Positions 9,145 through 17,766 of a DNA stretch of 64,000 bases are shown piece by piece. Every line of letters begins with the position of its first letter. Within the stretch, counting starts at the first letter, position 1. The position numbers and the translations under genes are program-made. The notes beneath the pieces were generated by a model. That model was not told the DNA's origin. It was given only the letters and a program-made list of their open reading frames with translations, and made no database searches. The DNA comes from Sediminicola sp035798135 (GTDB lineage: Bacteria > Bacteroidota > Bacteroidia > Flavobacteriales > Flavobacteriaceae). The DNA is taken from assembly GCA_035798135.1 (NCBI GenBank), contig JAPFBR010000003.1, positions 124,001-188,000 on the forward strand. Reading direction: 5' to 3'.

Positions 9145-9732
9145 TCAATTACCTGCCGGAGGTACAGGGCTGGGAACAACGTTTTCAATAGGTTTTATTG
9201 TCTCCAGGTATTTAAATATGGACTTTAGGTCGTCATCTGTCAGCATCCTGTATTGTTGCCAAGGCATTGGAGGCAACAAAGTCCGGCTGTTCGTCATTCC
9301 CTTGTACTTCCCTTCCTTTATGGAAGTCAGGAATTGTTCTTCTGTCCAGTTACCAATCCCGGTATTATCAGGGGTAAGGTTTGCAGAAAATGAAGTCCCC
9401 CAAGGTCCAACCGCGGCGGTAAGCCCCATGTTAAACGCCAGATACCCCTTTACATTAGACGGGTCTAACGGTGGTAATTGTTCTGATGATGGATGCCCTG
9501 ACAAAAATAATTCCGGGTTAGGTTCAGGTCCGTTTTCGGTCATCATCTTTGGGGTATGACAATCCGTACAACCAATGGTATTGACAAGGTATTTACCCCG
9601 TTCAACCGAAATGGGAGATTCCTTCGCCATAGCAATGTCCTTCTCTTCGTTTAACGGTTCTTCCTTGGATTTGATTTCATTACAGGCTCCCATTAGGAAC
9701 AGGATGCCTAAAATTAAGATTACACTTTTCAT
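9145..9732 (-). CDS. Cytochrome c lipoprotein
   Basis: This 195-residue lipoprotein has a lipobox at MGAC (C17). It carries one haem c site, GCTDCH (C55, C58, H59), in the context RGKYLVNTIGCTDCHTPKMM, and ends with a cytochrome-like helix (LTDDDLKSIFKYLETI). Several methionines in the second half could be the distal haem ligand (for example MPWQQYRM). It resembles mono-haem cytochromes that act as electron carriers to dehydrogenases or terminal oxidases on the outer face of the cytoplasmic membrane or the outer membrane. No redox partner gene is adjacent; it appears to be a single-gene unit. Confidence 0.88.
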   Translation of the reverse strand: MKSVILILGILFLMGACNEIKSKEEPLNEEKDIAMAKESPISVERGKYLVNTIGCTDCHTPKMMTENGPEPNPELFLSGHPSSEQLPPLDPSNVKGYLAFNMGLTAAVGPWGTSFSANLTPDNTGIGNWTEEQFLTSIKEGKYKGMTNSRTLLPPMPWQQYRMLTDDDLKSIFKYLETIKPIENVVPSPVPPAGN

Positions 9733-10354
9733 ATATCTGGATTTAGATTACAACTACTTCTTCGCCTATCATGTAATCCCATATAATCTTTAAGGGACCA
9801 TAACATTAGCGTACTACAAATCCTTCCGGTTTATTTAAGTTAACCTTGGGTATGTCAAATCTCCTTTCGGGGATTAATATAGGAGAACGTCTTTAGGGGG
9901 AGAAAATTTATCAGAACCAAGCCGGGCCTAAACTTAACACAGCTATCGTCAACTGCTTGTGAAACAGGAACAACCATCCTGTTTCATTACATTAAATATA
10001 GAAAAAAACTAGATATGATTCTCGTAAATTTTCAACATTTAAAAAACCGTGATTGACCACGGGCACCAATCAAATGGATCGTAACTTTTAAATTATTATT
10101 AAAAGAGTTGACATTTTCTCAACCGAAGAGTCAAATTGGCAGAAATACCTTTAGTTTCCTATGTCTGCTGCGTGGGCGTTACGCCAAAAAATGGTTTACA
10201 TTTGAATTTATCGGACAAACTAGGCCTCAAAGAATTAAGAAAAAACAAAGCGCCTAGGAAATTCTTGTTGAAGGCAAAGAACTCTTGGAAAGTCATCGGT
10301 TTGGCAACTGGCATCAGTAAATTGGATTTGGTGTAGATGTCACAGGTATATATA

Positions 10355-10517
10355 AATAAAAAAGAGGATGTACCCCTACATCCTCTTTTTCAAAATAGTT
10401 TTCTTTTGAAGAAACTAAATTATAACCTACTTATGATACCGCTAAAGTATACCTTCTTACCTGTGTACATGTGCTCAATCGCATAAATAAGTACTACAAT
10501 AAATAATCGATATGGAA
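10355..10517 (-). ncRNA. Probable structured small RNA, copy 1
   Basis: Read on the minus strand, this unit has ATTATTTATTGT, then ACTTATTTATG, GAGCACAT, TATCATAAGTAGGTTA, a bulged hairpin (AGTTTCTT...AAGAAAACT) and a 14-bp hairpin with T6. ACTTAT near the 5' side can pair with ATAAGT near the middle. All these elements recur in the same order in a second copy about 270 bp away, while the sequence between them differs and no reading frame is shared. That pattern favours a structured RNA over a peptide gene. No known RNA family was recognised. Confidence 0.45.
10359..10390. terminator. Hairpin terminator of RNA-like copy 1
   Basis: A perfect 14-bp stem (AAAAAGAGGATGTA paired with TACATCCTCTTTTT) closes a CCCC/GGGG loop. 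Both strands have a T-tract, but the minus strand is followed by the longer one (T6 then ATTTAT). Confidence 0.75.
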
Positions 10518-10617
10518 ATAAAAGCACCTTAGGCTATATCAACAAGCGGTTATAATGGCCACCTACAGTGTTACAAACGGCACTTATTTTGTTAATGCAA
10601 CACCACTGGAATTGTAT

Positions 10618-10795
10618 AAAAATAAAAAAGAGGATGTACCCCTACATCCTCTTTCCTTTAAAAAAAGTTTGCTTTTTAGAAAGCAACTAGTTTTTAACCT
10701 ACTTATGATAGGATCAAAAGTAATACATCTTTCCAGAGTCTATGTGCTCATTTACATAAATAAGTGACACAATAAATATTCTATACGCAAATCAA
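10618..10795 (-). ncRNA. Probable structured small RNA, copy 2
   Basis: This is the second copy of the unit at 10355-10517, offset by about 270 bp. It keeps ACAATAAATA, CATAAATAAGT, TGTGCTCA, AACCTACTTATGATA and the terminal hairpin (plus-strand spelling). The middle hairpin is formed by different bases (AGTTGCTTT paired with AAAGCAAACT), that is, the stem is kept while its sequence changed. The terminal hairpin stem is identical in its core to copy 1. On the plus strand its T-tract is broken (TTTCCTTT), whereas the minus strand has T6, so minus-strand transcription is favoured. Confidence 0.45.
10627..10654 (-). terminator. Hairpin terminator of RNA-like copy 2
   Basis: A perfect 12-bp stem (AAAGAGGATGTA paired with TACATCCTCTTT) has a 4-nt loop and is followed by T6 on the minus strand only. 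Confidence 0.75.
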
Positions 10796-10878
10796 GGCCC
10801 GAATATTTGAATATATCTATATAAAATTCAAATATCCAACCCAAACCATTTTCATCGCCGTTATTATAAGAATTACCT

Positions 10879-10886
10879 TAATTTTG
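10879..10886 (+). promoter_or_regulatory. -7 box TAATTTTG immediately before the start codon
   Basis: TAATTTTG matches the Bacteroidota -7 consensus TAnnTTTG exactly and ends 4 bp before the ATG at 10891. The expected transcription start would fall at or next to the start codon, giving a leaderless mRNA. No good TTG -33 element was found at the usual spacing. Confidence 0.55.
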
Positions 10887-10890
10887 CACC

Positions 10891-12447
10891 ATGGTGAAAA
10901 CAATTCAGCTACGGGTAAGCATCGAGGAGGAAACGATAGACGGCATTTTGAAGAAAAAGGCTGCATCCCTTCTACGTGTTGATGAAAAAGAAATCAATGG
11001 CATCCAAGTTATAAGGAAGTCCATTGATGCCCGCAAACCACAAATCTTTTTCAATTATAAGGTAGCTATTTATGTACATGAACCTTTGCCTAAAAATTCT
11101 GGGTATACTTTCGATTATAAGGATGTATCGAAAGCCAAAGAAATACATATTATCGGTTTTGGCCCTGCAGGGATGTATGCTGCGCTAAGATGTATAGAAC
11201 TTGGTTATAAACCCATAGTCCTTGAACGCGGAAAAAAAGTACGGGAAAGAAGACGGGACCTTAGAGCCATCAACCAACAGCACACTGTTGACGAGGATTC
11301 CAATTATTGTTTTGGGGAAGGTGGGGCCGGCACCTATTCCGATGGTAAACTATATACCAGAAGCCTTAAGAGAGGAGATGTAAGAAGAATATTTGAAAAT
11401 CTCGTGTACCATGGTGCAACAGAACAAATATTGATTGATGCCCACCCCCATATAGGCACCAACAAACTACCCCAGATTATAGAAAACATAAGAGAGACCA
11501 TCCTTAAATTCGGAGGGGAGATTCATTTTGAAAGCAGGGTTGTGGATTTTATCATCAAAAACAACAGCCTAAAAGCCCTTATTTTACAAAATGGTACCGA
11601 GATGAATGTAAATTCGGTGATTTTGGCCACAGGCCACTCAGCGAGGGATATTTATTATTTATTACACAAAAAGGAGGTTGCCTTACAGGCCAAGTCCTTT
11701 GCCATGGGGGTTAGGGTAGAACATCCCCAGCATATTATTGACAGCATCCAGTATCATTGTGAAGGGGAACGAAATGAATTGCTGCCCGCAGCAGCGTATA
11801 GTCTAGTGCAACAGGTAAAGGACAGAGGGGTATATTCTTTTTGCATGTGCCCTGGTGGATTTATAGTACCTGCAGCTACGGCAAATGGAGAGGTGGTAGT
11901 TAACGGCATGTCGCCCTCCAAAAGAAACAACCTATATGCAAATTCTGGAATAGTGGTGGAAATAAATGTAGATGAGGATATTCCCAAATACAATCATTTT
12001 GGGGCACTTAAAGGCTTGGAATATCAAAAAGATCTTGAAAAGTTGGCCTACACGTCTGGCGGAAGGAGTCAAGTTGCCCCTGCCCAAAGATTAACAGATT
12101 TCGTTGAAGGAAGGCTTTCGTCCAATTTGAACGACACTTCCTATCAACCAGGCTTAAAATCGGCCCCATTGCATTCCTTGTTGCCCAAGCTTATAGGCAG
12201 TAGGCTAAGAACCGGATTAAAGGCATTTGGAGATAAGATGCACGGTTACTATACCGCTGAGGCAAATATAGTAGGGGTAGAATCCAGAACTTCTTCCCCG
12301 GTAAATATTCCAAGGAATGAACAATTGGAGCACCCGCAGATTAAAGGATTGTTTCCATGTGGTGAAGGAGGAGGTTATGCAGGAGGCATTGTCTCCGCTG
12401 CAATGGACGGGGAAAGATGCGCAGAAGCAGCCGTGAACGGAATTTAG
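10891..12447 (+). CDS. FAD-dependent oxidoreductase (COG2509-like dehydrogenase)
   Basis: This 518-residue cytoplasmic protein has an N-terminal alpha/beta domain (1-80) before the dinucleotide-binding motif IIGFGPAGMYAALR (from about residue 87) ending in LERGK. It continues with CFGEGGAGTYSDGKLYTR and a C-terminal FAD contact, PCGEGGGYAGGIVSAAMDG. This layout matches the uncharacterised FAD-dependent dehydrogenase family COG2509. The substrate is unknown. Its 3' end is followed 26 bp later by rluF, so the two are likely cotranscribed. The start is set by the ATG placed directly after an exact -7 box. Confidence 0.88.
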   Translation: MVKTIQLRVSIEEETIDGILKKKAASLLRVDEKEINGIQVIRKSIDARKPQIFFNYKVAIYVHEPLPKNSGYTFDYKDVSKAKEIHIIGFGPAGMYAALRCIELGYKPIVLERGKKVRERRRDLRAINQQHTVDEDSNYCFGEGGAGTYSDGKLYTRSLKRGDVRRIFENLVYHGATEQILIDAHPHIGTNKLPQIIENIRETILKFGGEIHFESRVVDFIIKNNSLKALILQNGTEMNVNSVILATGHSARDIYYLLHKKEVALQAKSFAMGVRVEHPQHIIDSIQYHCEGERNELLPAAAYSLVQQVKDRGVYSFCMCPGGFIVPAATANGEVVVNGMSPSKRNNLYANSGIVVEINVDEDIPKYNHFGALKGLEYQKDLEKLAYTSGGRSQVAPAQRLTDFVEGRLSSNLNDTSYQPGLKSAPLHSLLPKLIGSRLRTGLKAFGDKMHGYYTAEANIVGVESRTSSPVNIPRNEQLEHPQIKGLFPCGEGGGYAGGIVSAAMDGERCAEAAVNGI

Positions 12448-12473
12448 AATTAGAACGAAAAGAAAAGTTACTG

Positions 12474-13208
12474 ATGGAAGAAGCCCAATCAACAAGAATA
12501 AACAAATACTTAAGTGAAGTAGGATACTGCTCCAGAAGGGCCGCTGATAAACTTATAGAGCAGGGAAGAGTCACCATAAATGGGTCCGTTCCTGAAATGG
12601 GCACCAAAATTGTGCCCGACGATGAAGTTCGAGTTGACGGAGAGCTCATTTCAGAGCCTAAGGATAAACAAGTCTATATCGCATTTAACAAGCCAATAGG
12701 TATTGTCTGTACCACCGATACCGGTGTTGAAAAGGATAATATTATTGATTATATCGGGTATCCAAAACGGATATTCCCTATTGGTAGATTAGATAAACCC
12801 AGTGAGGGTCTTATTTTATTGACCAGTGACGGGGATATTGTCAACAAAATCCTTAGGGCGAGAAACAATCATGAAAAAGAATATATTGTTACCGTCAATA
12901 AACCCATTACTCGAGATTTTGTTCAAAAAATGAGTGCAGGGATACCAATATTGGATACGGTTACCAGAAAATGTCTTGTAGAAGAAGTAGGCAGAAATGT
13001 ATTTAAAATTGTACTTACCCAAGGCTTGAACCGTCAAATTAGACGAATGTGCGAGTATTTGGGTTACAGAGTGGTAAAATTAAAGCGCGTACGGATAATG
13101 AATATCAGCTTGGACATGCCCGTTGGCAAATGGAGACATCTCACAGAGCAGGAATTGAACGGGATCAACAAGTTGGTGGCCGCCTCTACCAAAACAAATC
13201 AAGAATAA
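12474..13208 (+). CDS. rluF: 23S rRNA pseudouridine synthase RluF
   Basis: This 244-residue RNA-modifying enzyme has an N-terminal S4 RNA-binding domain (residues 7-55, TRINKYLSEVGYCSRRAADK) and a RsuA/RluB/E/F-type synthase domain. The catalytic aspartate is D107 in PIGRLDKPSEGLILLTSDGD. The stretch VNKILRARNNHEKEYIVTV is characteristic of RluF, which modifies U2604 of 23S rRNA in E. coli. The longer reading frame beginning at 12417 would overlap the upstream gene; the ATG at 12474 starts the protein just before the S4 domain and is preferred. Confidence 0.9.
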   Translation: MEEAQSTRINKYLSEVGYCSRRAADKLIEQGRVTINGSVPEMGTKIVPDDEVRVDGELISEPKDKQVYIAFNKPIGIVCTTDTGVEKDNIIDYIGYPKRIFPIGRLDKPSEGLILLTSDGDIVNKILRARNNHEKEYIVTVNKPITRDFVQKMSAGIPILDTVTRKCLVEEVGRNVFKIVLTQGLNRQIRRMCEYLGYRVVKLKRVRIMNISLDMPVGKWRHLTEQELNGINKLVAASTKTNQE

Positions 13209-13228
13209 TTTTCAAAAATAAAGACACC

Positions 13229-13837
13229 ATGTACATTCCTGCCCATTATAAAAATGAAAACTTAGAAGAGGTAAGGGAATTTATAAAGAAGAACAGCTTT
13301 GGAATTTTGATCAACCAAGTAAATGGCAGACCATGGGCCAGCCATATCCCATTGGAATTGGATGTTGATACACATGGGCAAGAAGTGCTTGTGGGCCATA
13401 TCTCAAAAGCCAATCACCAATTGCAAGACTTTGAGAAAGAACAGGAAGTCCTATGTATTTTTAATGGTCCCCACAGTTATATCTCATCCTCTTGGTACAT
13501 AGAGGAAGAAGTGCCTACATGGAACTATATTGCTGTTCATGTATACGGAAAATTACAACTGATGGATGAAGACGCGGTTTTGGCATCCCTTCATAAACTG
13601 GTTGACAAATATGAACAGGATTCGTCCGATCCGGTCTCTATAAACAATTTGTCTCCAAATACCATGCGACAAATTAAAGGCATCATTGGATTTCAAATAG
13701 TGATCCATGATATCCAGGCTGCCTATAAATTATCCCAAGGCCGTAAAGATGATCATCCCAACATCATCCATGAATTAAATAAGAAAGGTTGTCCTGGGTC
13801 AAATGCAATTGCCGACCATATGGATCCAAAGAAATAA
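13229..13837 (+). CDS. PaiB-like FMN-binding protein
   Basis: This 202-residue protein starts MYIPAHYKNENLEEVREFI, the standard N-terminus of PaiB/FMN-binding negative transcriptional regulators. It continues with LINQVNGRPWASHIPLELD, VLCIFNGPHSYISSSWY and VPTWNYIAVHVYG, all family motifs of the split-barrel flavin-binding fold. The open frame extends upstream to 13049 inside rluF, but ATG 13229 gives the family N-terminus. The gene begins 20 bp after rluF and is probably in the same operon. In Bacillus PaiB represses sporulation and protease genes; here a flavin- or haem-linked role is just as likely. Confidence 0.87.
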   Translation: MYIPAHYKNENLEEVREFIKKNSFGILINQVNGRPWASHIPLELDVDTHGQEVLVGHISKANHQLQDFEKEQEVLCIFNGPHSYISSSWYIEEEVPTWNYIAVHVYGKLQLMDEDAVLASLHKLVDKYEQDSSDPVSINNLSPNTMRQIKGIIGFQIVIHDIQAAYKLSQGRKDDHPNIIHELNKKGCPGSNAIADHMDPKK

Positions 13838-13859
13838 CCTACAAGCAACACCACTTTTC

Positions 13860-15581
13860 TTATTCCTCGGAAAATTCCAAAGTAGCCATCCCGGAATAGC
13901 GGGAATCATCAATATCCATGATCCACATTTCCGCACCGTACTTGCCATTTAATTTGGAAACATAGGCCTCTCGAGCGGCTGTGCTATCTTCGAAATGTGC
14001 CAGGTACACATAGTTCAATCCGTTTTCAGGATTTCTAAAATGGTTTACATTTAAACCCTCTGCCCGTAATTCCTTGACAAAATTTTCCATATAAGCCTTA
14101 TTTCCAAAAACATTGGCCACAATATAGTGCCCTTGATCTATCCCCGGGATTTTTCCAAACTTACGGGTGATGATGTCTTGTGGATCATTGTACTCTGGTC
14201 TCTCCCTTGTTTTTGAATTGTATTCTTCAATGGTATTCGTCACAACTTTTAAGTCATCCGTATTGGGATCTACAACCATATGCTCCACTAATTCTGTATC
14301 GTCCGGTTCAGCTTTATCATTGTTCACAAAATACACTCTTTTAGCAGTTTCCTCCAAGTCCGGGCGTGCGCCATTTGTTTCCCTTTTAACAATCCGCATA
14401 ACCATTTCAAAACGTCGCTCCAAGTCCCTTTCCCTATTGGACTCCAAAGAATCCAGTCTAAATTGCAATTGTTGAAGTAGGGCATAATTTTGCCCATTAT
14501 TCTCGTTAAAATCACCCATATCCTTAACCACGGGTTGTTCTTTTTTACTTTGGGTCGTTTCGTTGACGGCAAATGTTTCATAGCTGTCATCATCCAAATT
14601 CACCATATCCTCGGTAAGTCTTGGTATAAACGAAAGGGCGACGGATATTTCATGGGTAACCCCAAGGTTTTCATTACTGTTGGAGAATCCTTTTTCAAAA
14701 TTATACCCCAAAGATAGCCTGCGACTTAAATTAAAGCCGGTACCAGCGGAAAACCCATAAAAACTATCATATCCTCCTTGCAACCATCCTATTTTAGGCA
14801 AGTCTAGAATCATCCCAGCTCCATATTCAATGGTTTCCTGCCCCCTAAACCGGACCCTGGCCAAGGGTAAAAGTCGACCATTTTCAAAAACCCCATCTGT
14901 ATTGGACAGACCATGGGTGTATTGAAGGTGACCAGAAAAGGTCTTTTCATTGAAGCTGGTCAAGGATTTTCCAGTCTTTAAATTAAAGTCGACCAAATTT
15001 TCTGCAAAAACGCCAATATCAAATTTTCCCATGGCAAGGTTCATCCCCGGTTGGAAAGCCAAAATGGAACTTTCATTCAAACCATCCAAAAAAGGATCTT
15101 CCTCTCCCGTAACAATTTTGCTTTGGTCCACATTACTGCGATAGTAGGGAATATTCACACCAAACGAAAAAACACTATTAGCTCCCAAACGCACCCCGTA
15201 GGCGTAATTGGCCAATATGCCTATGTTGGTCACTATCCCTTCCGTTTGATTGTAAAGGCTGAGCCCCAAACCGGTGCGGTCGTTGATCCTTCCGCTATAA
15301 CTTAAAAAGTAGTTTTGCGAATTGTTTTCATAATAGGCCGACTGACTTCTGTGAAAAAAATTGATATAGGATTTATCCTCCCTAACAGTAGAAAAAGTAG
15401 GGTTTATCAAAAACCTATTGAATTTCAACAAGTTCTGAAAAGGCACGTCGTAATTGAGATAAGGGTTATCCTCCTGTGCACTTAAGGTAGATGACAGAGG
15501 GATGGACAGTAAAAAGAGAAAAATAACAGTGAGAGTCTTGCCCCGTTGGGCAAGCGATGGGTTTTTTATCGGGGTTTTCAT
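13860..15581 (-). CDS. PorP/SprF-family type IX secretion membrane protein with SPOR-like tail
   Basis: This 573-residue outer-membrane protein has a signal peptide (1-36) and a PorP/SprF beta-barrel (about 40-320). Its opening FQNLLKFNRFLINPTFSTVR is typical: family members begin with this NPAY/NPTF-type segment. After the barrel come an acidic linker, a probable coiled coil (LLQQLQFRLDSLESNRERDL, about 370-400) and a C-terminal SPOR-like domain (about 485-560, HYIVANVFGNKAYMENFVKE). Ordinary PorP/SprF proteins stop near 300-350 residues, so the extension is notable. PorP/SprF proteins help anchor type IX-secreted surface proteins. No large secreted adhesin gene is next to it. Confidence 0.85.
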   Translation of the reverse strand: MKTPIKNPSLAQRGKTLTVIFLFLLSIPLSSTLSAQEDNPYLNYDVPFQNLLKFNRFLINPTFSTVREDKSYINFFHRSQSAYYENNSQNYFLSYSGRINDRTGLGLSLYNQTEGIVTNIGILANYAYGVRLGANSVFSFGVNIPYYRSNVDQSKIVTGEEDPFLDGLNESSILAFQPGMNLAMGKFDIGVFAENLVDFNLKTGKSLTSFNEKTFSGHLQYTHGLSNTDGVFENGRLLPLARVRFRGQETIEYGAGMILDLPKIGWLQGGYDSFYGFSAGTGFNLSRRLSLGYNFEKGFSNSNENLGVTHEISVALSFIPRLTEDMVNLDDDSYETFAVNETTQSKKEQPVVKDMGDFNENNGQNYALLQQLQFRLDSLESNRERDLERRFEMVMRIVKRETNGARPDLEETAKRVYFVNNDKAEPDDTELVEHMVVDPNTDDLKVVTNTIEEYNSKTRERPEYNDPQDIITRKFGKIPGIDQGHYIVANVFGNKAYMENFVKELRAEGLNVNHFRNPENGLNYVYLAHFEDSTAAREAYVSKLNGKYGAEMWIMDIDDSRYSGMATLEFSEE

Positions 15582-15970
15582 GGCACAAGCATTTTATGCA
15601 CATAAAATCAGTTCCTTTAATGTGGTTCATCATATCTATTAAAAAGAATATGACGACTTAAAATCTAATTTTTTAGGAAGTAATTTTACGACATAGGTTA
15701 ATAGTATTTAGAATTTGGGATAGAGTGAAGATATACAATATTAGTTAAAGCTTTGAAATTTTTCGATGAAATACACTTCTAGGAATAACTATATCATTGA
15801 TAATTATGCGGTTATGCTAGAATACATCTGATCTTTGTGACCTTGAACACACTATATACCTCAAGTAAAATAAGTCCTTGTACAATAATATTTAGCTAAA
15901 AAAGTATGTGCATAAAAAAGGCCATCAGTGTACACCGATGGCCTTTGTAGATATTTTTAAAAGATGTTTA
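15582..15970. other. Gene-free stretch, 389 bp
   Basis: This region lies between two minus-strand genes. It holds the terminator of the alcohol dehydrogenase at its right... more precisely its higher-coordinate end (15917-15946) and, near 15600, the presumed promoter of the PorP/SprF gene. The remaining AT-rich sequence shows no gene or repeat. Confidence 0.5.
15917..15946 (-). terminator. Terminator of the alcohol dehydrogenase gene
   Basis: AAAGGCCATC pairs with GATGGCCTTT, extended by two further pairs after one mismatch, with a 4-nt loop. On the minus strand it is followed by T6. It lies 25 bp after the stop of the dehydrogenase gene. Confidence 0.8.
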
Positions 15971-17023
15971 TTAACTATTTTTCAAAGATTTCATATCTAT
16001 AACGAAGCGATATTTTACATCCGATTTTACCAAACGGTCATAGGCTTCGTTAATATTCTGAATATCTATCATTTCAATATCGGAAACCACATTGTGTTCT
16101 CCACAGAAATCCATCATTTCCTGGGTTTCTTTGATACCTCCTATCAAGGAACCGGCAATACGCTTACGGCCCATTACCAAGCTTCCCCCATGTAATGGAT
16201 CCAAAGGTTCTATGGCTCCGACCAATACCATGGTGGCATCCCTTTTCAAAAGATTCACATAAGGGTTCATATCGTGTCCTACAGGAATAGTGTTCAATAG
16301 GAAATCAAAGGATCCCGCATGCTTTTTCATCTGATCTTGATCCTTAGAAATTAGAACTTCGTCCGCTCCCAATTTCTTGGCGTCACCACTTTTGGAAGGA
16401 GATGTTGTGATCATAACTACATGGGCTCCCATGGCATGGGCAAATTTGATTCCCATATGTCCTAGTCCACCTAGTCCTATCACCCCTACTTTATCCCCTT
16501 TTTTTACTTTCCAGTGTTTCAAAGGAGAATAGGTGGTAATACCTGCACATAACAATGGTGCTGCTGCCCTTGGGTCTAAATTTTCTGGAACACTCAAAAC
16601 GAATTCCTTATCAACAACCACTTGTTCGGAGTATCCTCCAAAGGTATGTCCCCCTAGATGCTTGTCCGGTCCATTATAGGTAAAAGTGGCACCATTTTCA
16701 CAGAACTGCTCCATATCGTCTTTACAGGCACTACATTCTTGGCAAGAATCTACCATACAGCCTACCCCGACCATTTGACCTACTTTAAATTTTGTGACAT
16801 TGGCTCCTACCTCTGTAACTCGACCGATGATCTCGTGCCCAGGAACTACTGGATATACAGAGTTTTTCCAATCATTTTTAACTTGGTGCAGATCACTGTG
16901 ACAAACCCCACAGTATTCAATATCAATTTTTACATCATTGGCCGTGACCTCCCTCCTGTCCAATTTAAAAGGAACCATTTCTGTATCCGATGTCTTCGCG
17001 GCATACGCTTTCACTTCTGTCAT
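15971..17023 (-). CDS. NAD(P)-dependent zinc alcohol dehydrogenase, cinnamyl-alcohol/YahK type
   Basis: This 350-residue medium-chain dehydrogenase has catalytic zinc ligands C41 (YCGVCHSDLH), H63/E64 (PGHEIIG) and a cysteine in LLCAGITTY. Structural zinc is bound by C94, C97, C100 and C108 (CQECSACKDDMEQFC). The nucleotide-binding motif is GVIGLGGLGHMGIKFAH. It matches the cinnamyl-alcohol-dehydrogenase branch (YahK, YjgB-like), which reduces a broad range of aldehydes, usually with NADPH. It is a single-gene unit with its own terminator. Its place next to the dps/oxyR pair fits aldehyde detoxification under stress, which is inference. Confidence 0.93.
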   Translation of the reverse strand: MTEVKAYAAKTSDTEMVPFKLDRREVTANDVKIDIEYCGVCHSDLHQVKNDWKNSVYPVVPGHEIIGRVTEVGANVTKFKVGQMVGVGCMVDSCQECSACKDDMEQFCENGATFTYNGPDKHLGGHTFGGYSEQVVVDKEFVLSVPENLDPRAAAPLLCAGITTYSPLKHWKVKKGDKVGVIGLGGLGHMGIKFAHAMGAHVVMITTSPSKSGDAKKLGADEVLISKDQDQMKKHAGSFDFLLNTIPVGHDMNPYVNLLKRDATMVLVGAIEPLDPLHGGSLVMGRKRIAGSLIGGIKETQEMMDFCGEHNVVSDIEMIDIQNINEAYDRLVKSDVKYRFVIDMKSLKNS

Positions 17024-17184
17024 ATAGTTTTTTATTTCTAAATAATGTACAAAAAATGGATCACCAATATCCAGAATAAGGACCGTTTAACTCCATTTTA
17101 ACGCCTCCGGTTATAACTAGAATAAACGAGACCACAATTAGATGGATATTAGCTTTTTTAGTCGCGAGAACTAAAAAGATTGAA

Positions 17185-17664
17185 TTAAATGGTTTCGTCC
17201 AACCAGGCTTTCATCATCCACAATATTTTTTCCTGTTCGGCAATAAAGTCGCTCATCATGGAATTTGTTCCTTCATCATTTGCATCATCCGAAGCCACTA
17301 GAATTTTTCGCTCAATGACCAAGAGTTCTTTTAATGAATCTACTACCAATCGGATAGCAGCTTCATCTTCTGTAATGTTTTTGCCCACTGGGACTTTGGA
17401 ATTGGAAATGTAGTCCTCAAAGGTATGTAGTGGTACTCCGCCCAAGGTTAAAATACGCTCAGCAACCAGATCCACCTTCAAATTGGCATCATTATACAAT
17501 TCTTCAAATTTTACATGTAGGTCAAAAAAACGTTTGCCCTTAATATTCCAATGTATACCCCTTAAATTTTGATAATATCTCTGAAAATTGGCCAATAAAA
17601 GATTCAAATCATTACTTAAAGTTTTCGATTTATCGGCATCTAGTCCTATACTGTTTAATTTCAT
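17185..17664 (-). CDS. dps: Dps-family ferritin-like DNA-protection protein
   Basis: This 159-residue dodecameric mini-ferritin oxidises and stores iron using H2O2. Dps ferroxidase ligands are present: H38 (GIHWNIKG), H50, E54, D65 and E69 (DLVAERI). The start MKLNSIGLDADKSKTL at 17664 is preferred over the longer frame to 17712, because family N-termini begin about this distance before the first helix. It is divergent from oxyR across 102 bp, a classical arrangement in which OxyR activates dps under peroxide stress. Confidence 0.92.
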   Translation of the reverse strand: MKLNSIGLDADKSKTLSNDLNLLLANFQRYYQNLRGIHWNIKGKRFFDLHVKFEELYNDANLKVDLVAERILTLGGVPLHTFEDYISNSKVPVGKNITEDEAAIRLVVDSLKELLVIERKILVASDDANDEGTNSMMSDFIAEQEKILWMMKAWLDETI

Positions 17665-17766
17665 TTTTATTTCTTTTAACTCATTTAAAAGTATAAAATT
17701 TAAAGCACCCATATTGCATAGGTTTTATCGATAGTTTTTATAATTTTATCACTTAAAATTATAGTT
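17665..17766. promoter_or_regulatory. Divergent dps/oxyR promoter region
   Basis: This 102-bp gap separates divergent dps and oxyR. Two ATAGTT half-sites lie 30 bp apart (17731-17736 and 17761-17766), resembling the ATAG half-sites of E. coli OxyR operators, but complete CTAT partners are not evident. On the minus strand TATACTTTTAAA upstream of dps may be its -7 region. OxyR binding here is expected from the gene pair and is not proven by the sequence. Confidence 0.4.

Larger units (their letters stand above)
9733..10890. other. Gene-free stretch, 1158 bp, holding two tandem RNA-like units
   Basis: No convincing protein gene was found. The left third (about 9733-10130) is AT-rich with nothing recognised. 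A 66-codon TTG-started frame at 10136-10336 lacks any ATG and is not accepted as a gene. The right part holds two related units (10355-10517 and 10618-10795), each ending on the minus strand in a hairpin plus T-tract. The plus-strand oxidoreductase promoter lies at the right end. Confidence 0.6.

Noticed and set aside
8960..9148. 62-codon minus-strand frame directly after the cytochrome gene
   Set aside because: TTG start inside the cytochrome stop, very basic composition, and the frame reads through the 9017-9049 hairpin.
10136..10336. 66-codon open frame in the 1.16-kb gap
   Set aside because: It starts only with TTG, has no ATG or ribosome-binding site, and its composition does not suggest a folded protein.
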